DNA of 64,000 nt from positions 64,775,675 through 64,839,674 of the forward strand of contig OY997594.1 of the NCBI GenBank assembly GCA_963921825.1, given 5' to 3'. Positions 57,608 through 64,000 of this stretch are shown here, piece by piece. The translations under genes were made by a program, and so were the position numbers. Each line of letters begins with the position of its first letter. The first letter of the stretch is position 1. The notes under the pieces were generated by a model. That model saw only the letters and a program-made list of their open reading frames with translations. It made no database searches and was not told the DNA's origin. The DNA comes from Erodium maritimum (lineage: Eukaryota > Streptophyta > Magnoliopsida > Geraniales > Geraniaceae).

Positions 57608-60295
57608 ATGAAGAAACAACCGCTTCTTCTTCTCTTGTTCCTTTCCCTTGCTCTGCCCCTCGTTTCTTCAATAATTCCCAATGACACAGACTCGCTCACC
57701 CAGTTCCGCCTCCAGACCGACCTCCATGGCACCCTCCGCTCCAACTGGACCGGGGCCGACGCCTGCTCCGCCTCGTGGCGCGGCGTCAACTGCTCCGACG
57801 GTCGTGTCAAGGCTCTCACTCTGCCGTCGCTTTTTCTCCGGGGTCCTATCACTGCGCTCTCTTTCCTCGACCAGCTCCGGCTTCTCGACCTCCAGGACAA
57901 CCGCCTAAACGGCACCGTTTTGCCCCTCACCAACTGCTCCAACCTCAAGCTCCTCTACCTCGCCGGAAACGACTTATCCGGCGAGATCCCGCCGGAGGTC
58001 GGCTCCCTGAAGCGACTCCTCCGCCTCGACATCTCCGACAACAACGTCCGTGGCCAGATCCCTGACGAGCTCTCCCGGCTCACGCGCCTCCTCACGCTCC
58101 GCCTCCAGAACAACCTCCTCTCAGGCAAAATCCCTGACTTCTCCGCCTCGCTGGTGCACCTGACGGAGCTGAATCTGACCAACAACGAGCTGAACGGGCG
58201 CGTACCCGACGGATTGCTGAGAAAATACGGCGACGGGAGCTTTTCCGGGAACGAAGCGCTCTGCGGGTCGACCCCGCTACCGGCGTGTACCCTCACCGGT
58301 TCGGACCCCGACCAGACCGTCCAGTCGAACCCGAGTTCGTTGCCCCAAAAACCCATAATCGAGGACAAGAAGCAATCGCGAAAGGGGCTGAGCCGAGGCG
58401 CTGTAGTCGCGATCGTGGTTGCGAATTGCGTCGTTTTCGTGCTCATCATCTCGTTCGTGGTCGCCAATTACTGCGCCGCCAGAGACCGGAGCTCGAATTC
58501 GAAAGAGGGCAGCGAGTACGGGACCAGAAGGAGCAGCTACGGCAGCGAGAAGAAGGTGTACGCCAACGGAGGCAACGACAGTGACGGAACCAATGCGACG
58601 GATCGGAGCAAGCTGGTGTTCTTCGACAGGAAGAAGCAATTCGAGCTCGAGGATCTGCTCCGAGCCTCGGCTGAAATGCTCGGGAAGGGGAGTTTGGGGA
58701 CGGTGTATAAGGCGGTGCTTGATGACGGGTCGACGGTGGCGGTGAAGAGGCTCAAGGACGCGAACCCATGTGCGAGGAAAGAGTTTGAGCAGTACATGGA
58801 TTTGATTGGGAAGCTCAAGCATCCAAATATTGTGAGGTTCAGATCTTACTACTATGCCAAGGAAGAGAAGCTCCTTGTCTTTGACTATCTCCCCAATGGC
58901 AGCTTGCATTCACTTCTTCATGGTTTGTTCCCTTTTCTCCATATCTTAATTCGACCCAATGAACTCTGATTATGTTGAAGATCCTTACAATTATAGTTCA
59001 AGTCTTCAAGACTAAAGGTCTCAATTATTGACCTTTAAATTCCCAAAAATACTAATAGATAGATGTTTTCAAAGTTAGAAATTGTTGTTAAAAGTTATTA
59101 TTGAGAGCATTTTTTAGATGGAGGGTTCATTAGAACTCTCAATTATTGACCCCCAAAAGACCCAGTATGGTGTAGTTTGGCATGTAGATTTGTGGATCCA
59201 TACTGGTTGTATCTAATAAGAAGTCTAATGTTCGAATCCTGACGGATCATTGCTTATACCATATGTTGAGAGATTAGAAATTGTAGATAAAAAATTATGA
59301 TTGAGAGCATTTTTGAGATATAGTATGCATTAGACTCAATTATTAGCCCTTGAAAGACCCAACATAGCATTTTGACATGCCACTTGGTTGGTTCAAACGG
59401 GTTATGTTTAGTAAAGAGACTAATGTTTGAATATCAATGGGTCGTCCGGTTACAACATATGTGATGTGAGATCAGAAATTATCAATCAAAAGGAGATTTG
59501 TGAGATAAATTGCTCATTAGGATTTTAGATATAGGTGAGAGGTAGAGGAATTGACTTCTTTCTATTACAAATTTGGGAAGTTTTGAGTTTGTTCTTGATG
59601 CTATATGAATTTTGTTCTTAGGTAATAGGGGTCCAGGGAGGATTCCGCTGGACTGGACTACAAGGATCAGCTTGGTGCTCGGAGCAGCTCGAGGTCTTGC
59701 TCGGGTTCACGAAGAGTACAATGCACCCAAGATACCACATGGAAACGTTCGATCCTCAAACGTGCTCTTGGACAAAAACGGTGTGGCTTGCATATCTGAT
59801 TTCGGGTTGTCCCTCCTTCTAAACCCAGTTCACGCCATTGCAAGAATGGGAGGATACAAAGCCCCCGAACAAGCAGAGACCAAGAGACTGTCCCAAAAAG
59901 CCGACGTCTACAGCTTTGGGGTGTTGCTCCTTGAAGTTCTCACCGGGAGAGCTCCCTCTCAGTACCCCTCTCCGGCGAGGCCTCGGGTGGAGGACGAGGA
60001 AGAGGCCGTGGATCTCCCCAAGTGGGTGAGATCGGTGGTGAAGGAAGAGTGGACTGCGGAGGTGTTCGATCAGGAGCTCCTGAGGTACAAGAACATTGAG
60101 GAGGAGCTTGTGTCGATGCTTCATGTGGCGTTGGCATGTGTGGTGGCGCAGCCGGAGAAGAGGCCGGCGATGGCGGAGGTTGCCAAGATGATTGAGGATA
60201 TCAGAGTGGAGCAATCTCCTCTTGGGGAGGATTATGACGAGTCGCGTAACTCGCTCTCGCCTTCGCTTGCCACTACCGAAGATGGGTTGGCTTAG
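57608..60295 (+). CDS. PXC1: LRR receptor-like (pseudo)kinase, PXC1 orthologue
   Basis: Join 57608..58922 and 59622..60295 (phase-1 intron with GTTTGT donor and TTAG acceptor), 662 residues. Domains: signal peptide (1-21), LRR N-cap with the DAC-SW-GVNC pair (51-62), about five to six LRRs (68-205), second Cys pair (C219, C227), transmembrane segment (264-288), serine-rich juxtamembrane, kinase domain from about 354. The Gly-rich loop [12 protein letters not shown] (359-370) and Lys380 are present, and DFG is intact (498-500), but the catalytic HRD is HGN (478-480), as in the LRR-III subfamily, so catalysis is doubtful. The C-terminus matches Arabidopsis PXC1 closely from memory ([50 protein letters not shown]). 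PXC1 promotes secondary-wall formation in xylem fibres. The next gene downstream is a pyruvate kinase, as in Arabidopsis. Confidence 0.95.
59074..59540 (+). repeat. ~198-bp tandem repeat inside the PXC1 intron
   Basis: Units start with TTAGAAATT or TCAGAAATT at 59075, 59274 and 59472 (periods 199 and 198), the third partial. Shared segments include GAGAGCATTTTT, TCAATTATT and GACCCA. The first unit contains GGTGTAGTTTGG (59169-59180) and GTTCGAATCC (59230-59239), like the A and B boxes of tRNA-derived SINEs; they are decayed in the second. Confidence 0.7.
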
Positions 60296-60742
60296 TATTC
60301 GTTGCATTGACTCAGTGCAAAATGGTTTGGTTATGTCTGTTTTGTGTTGTTGGTGATATTTGCAAGCCTGTTTATGTCTTTACCAATTGTTGGAGTTGGG
60401 AATTGGGAAGGGATGGCCTCGTCATTTGTTTTCCGACCAGCTTCAGTCGTATGGTTGTGTAAATTAGTAATTGTTTTTTGCCCAAGCAAGTCTTATCCTA
60501 GAAATGGAAGATGAAACCCATGTATTTTATTATTGCATATCTATATGTTTGGTTTGAATTTTTTACTCAAGTCAGTTTAGGTTCAAATCAAGACAGAACA
60601 TAGAATTGATAAGCATTCACAACACGTCTGGCGATTAGTCCCAATTCGTCCAACCTCCCACGGTCCTGTAATGTTGTTGCTGGTAAGCGTCGGGACGAGC
60701 TCGGACGAATAGTCGCTCGTGTCGAGTAGATGGACGAGCTAA
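60296..60742. other. 3' flank of the PXC1-type gene
   Basis: T-rich 3' UTR-like sequence; AATAAA-type signals are not obvious. Nothing else recognised. Confidence 0.4.
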
Positions 60743-61521
60743 GAACATCCTAGTCGTTAACAAGGTTGTTGGCTAATAAAATAAAAAAATATTAAATTAA
60801 TTTCTCTTTTTTATCAGCCAGTAACTAACAAGTCTAATGGTGTTTTTGATGTTCGCTGATAGTTGATGGTTGATATAATAAAATATTAAGAAATACATAT
60901 TATACGATTAATATTACTGAGGTTTAAACTAAACATAGGTTAAGAACGATTTATTATAACCGAAGCGGAAACTAAACATAGGCTACAACCCCTTAAGTGG
61001 TTCGTGCTTACAAACCTCCGGGTAAATGGGGATTCGATATCTCGACGACGTCTTCGGTAAGGATGGGTCTTTCTTGACTTGTCCGGACGAAGTCTTGGCT
61101 CGGGAGGATATGCTCTTGTGTTTCCGGGACGTAATCGGTGTCCATTGAACAGAAGAAAGGATCCCAATTGTACTCTATTACGAAAAAAAAAGCGAACATA
61201 AAGAAAGGAAAAATTGTATTTCGGAAGTAATTGAGTTGGTGTATGAAAATGAAAGGGATGTGTGCTGTTTATATAGAGGGGATGAATTTTTTTGAACGCT
61301 GCCGACGCAGCCACGTGGCGCCATCGGAGAGCCTGGAAACGGTTGGCGACGGCCCCAAGGCAGACTGCCAACGGCTCTTTGCGCCAGCGCACGTTGTTGT
61401 CGGTACGTCACCGACGTCTTCCTGCACCAATAAGTTTCCACCAACGAATCGACAATAAAAAACCAACGTTTCGTCTCCGTCAATACCGAACCGCAACAAA
61501 CCATTACAACTAGAGATGCTC
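60743..61521 (-). mobile_element. PIF/Harbinger-type element with accessory-ORF start
   Basis: The left end GAACATCCTAG and the reverse-complemented right end GAGCATCTCTAG are imperfect inverted repeats flanked by TAA (60740-60742 and 61522-61524). On the minus strand a TATA box (TATATAAA, 61268-61275) precedes an ATG at 61145 that opens MDTDYVPETQEH and runs 45 codons to 61008. This is the same arrangement as the element at 12.09-13.23 kb: accessory ORF with its promoter, no transposase. 779 bp. Confidence 0.65.
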
Positions 61522-61524
61522 TAA

Positions 61525-62378
61525 GTTTGCTGGCGAGTTCATGATAGCGCCTAATTACAATAGTGAACCAAGTCCAACACTGCTGTTATTGTGCTGACCA
61601 TGTGTATATATGAGAATCTGGGCTTTTAGTCAGCCCATATAGATATGGACCACAACCAAAGGCCCAAATCATAGCATTTGGGTCAACCGGTTAATGTTAT
61701 TGGACATGCAACACATACGATTAAAAAAATATTAATAATTATATAATGTATATAAACTCATTTGTTCTAGAGAACATGTTTGACCAGACTCAAATCCACT
61801 TGATTCGGGCCCACAGAGCGAAGCCTCTTGCAACCATGTGCATCGCACCGTAACGCACAAGTCATGTGAAAATAAGAGAAGTAAAAAAAATCAACGGCCC
61901 ATAGCTTACCCACCTTGTAAAAAGCAAGCCCATCGCACCCAACGCACACCGAATCGAAAAGCAAAATATTTCCATTACCAATTTTACCACTCAAGCCTCC
62001 GAATATTCCATTGTGCCTGCTAGGCGCGTGACATTATACGCGCCTCCAAAACATTTTCTCCGGCTCCCCACGACCCACGAGCTCAACTGGGCCCCGGGGC
62101 CCAAACCTTTCCCCTCCTCCAAGAAAACCGCTCGATCTCCGCGGCGCCAGACGCCGAATCCATCTAACGGTGGTCGATTTGCCACGTTTCAATCATAAAC
62201 AAATGGGAATAAATATTCATGAAAATAAAAGTCGTGTTGCTTGCCAAGTCTGAAGCCAAGCATATTTTGTTTCTCAGTCTCTTTCCTGCTCTCTCTCCCT
62301 TTCTCAAAAGCTCTCTCGCCTTTTCGATTTCGCCTCTGTTCGTAGTTTCAGAGACCGTTGAATCGTTGATCTGCGAAG
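61525..62378 (+). promoter_or_regulatory. Promoter and 5' leader region of the pyruvate kinase gene
   Basis: Contains several GGCCCA/AGCCCA words (about 61633, 61660 and 61892), the reverse of TGGGCY site II elements common before plant housekeeping genes, and a CT-rich leader (62260-62330). AATAAATATT (62209-62218) could act as a TATA box. The transcription start is not determined. Confidence 0.4.
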
Positions 62379-64000
62379 ATGCATGCCAATCATTTGCTCC
62401 TGGAAGAGCCGATCAGGATGGCTTCGATTCTCGAGCCATCGAAGGCTGTAAGTATAGTCACTGCTTTCTGATTTCTCGTTGCTATTGTACGGATCTGCCT
62501 TCAGATTTTTCCGATTGGTGTTTTCTGCAAGCATTGTTTTGTTGTTGACGAGCTCTGTCTGTGGTTGTGGCGGAATTTGAACTGATTATTGATCCCTCTT
62601 GTTGGATTGAATCTGGTATTGAGCTTCTTGTGTTTTTTGTCAATGGCAGAATTTCTTTCCCGCGATGACGAAGATCGTGGGGACGCTGGGCCCTAGGTCT
62701 CGATCTGTCGAAGTCATTTCCGGTTGCCTCAAGGCTGGGATGTCTGGTAGGTTCTCTTTTGTGATTAGCTAACGATTTTCATAATTGATGGATAGTTTAG
62801 GGATTGAGGTTGAGATAAATGGAGGTTGATTTTTTTTGCTGCTGTTTAATGTATAGTGGCTCGATTTGATTTTTCATGGGGCGGCCCTGAATATCACCAG
62901 GAGACTTTGGAGTCTTTGAAGACTGCTGTGAAGAGCACTAAGAAGCTCTGCGCTGTATGTTCATTCTTATTTTATTTTTACTGGTTATTGTCTGTTTAGA
63001 TTTGTCCTGTGGTAAGATTTTTTGCATCTTATGTTCTGATAATTATCAAAATGTTGGCAACAGAGGAAAAAAAAATACTACATTCTGATATATAGACATG
63101 AACATGATTCTGTTTTTACAATTTTGTTCTACTATTTCTGAGAAATGATGATCACCCAAATTGAGCTCTTGGCTGTTATAAAAAAAATTGTTACATTTTT
63201 TTGATAATCACCCAAATGTTTTTTTTTAGATGCTCGGGTAAGCTGGTATACACTGTACAGTTTTTAGGCTATCTCAAGTCCTTATGACTGTTGTTTTTGT
63301 AAATGTTATTCTTCTTAGCTAAATGTTTTTGGACTTTTCCAGGTTATGCTAGACACAGTTGGTGCTGAGCTGCAAGTTGCTAACAAGAGTGAGAAGCCTA
63401 TATCACTTCAGGCAGATGCGGTTGTTGTTCTCACTCCTGATCAAGGACAAGAAGCCTCATCTCAGCTACTGCCAATCAACTTTGATGGACTGGCAAAGGT
63501 TTGATCATGTGTCTCTTCACCACATAACATTATTACTCATACTTTATACTATTTATTGGAAAATTATTTTAACTTCTTTTTTCTTCTCCTTTGTGCTATA
63601 TTTAAGTAGTGTCGTGAAAATAATTTATAAAGGGTTAATTGTGGTTCTACTTCCCTAAACTATCCCGTTATAATAATTTGGTTTTGCAGTCAGTGAAGCC
63701 TGGAGATACGATTTTTGTTGGTCAGTACCTGTTCACTGGAAGTGAAACTACTTCTGTATGGCTTGAGGTAAGTAGAAGGAAATCTATTGTCTATACATCT
63801 GTTCATTTGTTGTTTTATGGTACTGATTTTCTCTCTTAGTATCAGACTGATAGTTTTTAATTGGAATTGTGCAGGTTTCTGAAGTGAAAGGGCAAGATGT
63901 GGCTTGTATCGTAAAGAATTCTGCTACACTAGCTGGGTCGTTGTTCACTATGCATTGCTCTCAAGTTCATATTGATATGCCAACCCTTACTGAAAAGGAT
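62379..64000 (+). CDS. Pyruvate kinase, cytosolic type (5' part, runs off the window)
   Basis: Converts phosphoenolpyruvate and ADP to pyruvate and ATP in the last step of glycolysis. Exons: 62379..62447, 62650..62746, 62857..62954, 63343..63498, 63690..63767, 63875..64000 and beyond; all introns are GT-AG and phases agree, giving 208 codons so far. The start [20 protein letters not shown] lacks a transit peptide, so cytosolic. Visible: [13 protein letters not shown] and [10 protein letters not shown] (barrel strands 1-2 of domain A), [10 protein letters not shown] leading into the B domain, [20 protein letters not shown], and TLTEKD re-entering domain A. It matches the plant clade of Arabidopsis At2g36580/At3g52990, where the common enzyme's DTKGPE is DTVGPE; here Pro is Ala. 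The catalytic C-terminal half lies outside the window. Confidence 0.95.

Noticed and set aside
59168..59239. tRNA gene in the PXC1 intron
   Set aside because: A-box-like and B-box-like words exist, but no cloverleaf with acceptor and anticodon stems can be drawn; a SINE-like repeat is more likely.
1..64000. CRISPR array, bacterial operon or other novel multi-gene system
   Set aside because: The DNA is plant nuclear. The tandem repeats found lack the equal-length unique spacers of CRISPR, and no set of linked non-transposon genes suggests a new system.

Overview
The window is nuclear DNA from a flowering plant, most likely a eudicot. The support is intron-containing plant genes (two CYP76-type cytochrome P450s, a PXC1-type LRR receptor kinase and a cytosolic pyruvate kinase), GT-AG introns, plant L1-type LINEs whose ORF1 carries a DUF4283-like domain and zinc knuckle, PIF/Harbinger elements and a copia remnant. 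I cannot place it to family. Only four convincing host genes are present; most of the other ~55 kb is transposon debris at different stages of decay.

Layout. 44-1678 (minus) is a two-exon P450. 1.7-23.4 kb is a repeat field: an LTR-like element (4.1-6.8 kb) with internal hairpin repeats, a minus-strand LINE (7.2-9.05 kb), a LINE-type insertion with 16-bp target-site duplications (9.65-10.68 kb), a PIF/Harbinger derivative (12.09-13.23 kb), a LINE interrupted by an LTR-like sequence (13.7-16.95 kb), and an inverted second copy of that LTR-like sequence (19.7-20.8 kb). 23424-25539 (minus) is the second P450, enclosed by two inverted copies of one LINE family. 27-37 kb holds another LINE ORF1, a copia LTR/PBS remnant, an inverted relative of the 4.1-6.8 kb element, and a three-copy ~189-bp repeat broken up by LINE-type insertions. 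37-57 kb has a 24-bp minisatellite, a hAT-like element, a PIF remnant, a dead LINE reverse transcriptase and three more LINE pieces, with no recognisable host gene. 57.6-60.3 kb is the PXC1-type receptor kinase, 60.7-61.5 kb a PIF/Harbinger element, and 62.4 kb to the window end the first six exons of a pyruvate kinase.

How the genes relate. The two P450s are probably old tandem paralogues: same strand, same phase-0 intron position just before the I-helix oxygen-binding motif, 510 and 512 residues. The receptor kinase and pyruvate kinase sit side by side in the same order as Arabidopsis At2g36570 (PXC1) and At2g36580 (pyruvate kinase), which I recall as neighbours, so the right end of the window looks like conserved gene space and the rest like TE-expanded space.

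I found no new multi-gene system. The most interesting structures are within repeats: hairpin tandem repeats with compensatory base changes in several unrelated elements, a LINE family that keeps ORF1 and its 3' end but lacks ORF2, and the P450 boxed in by inverted LINE copies. Identities are by eye; no database search was possible.
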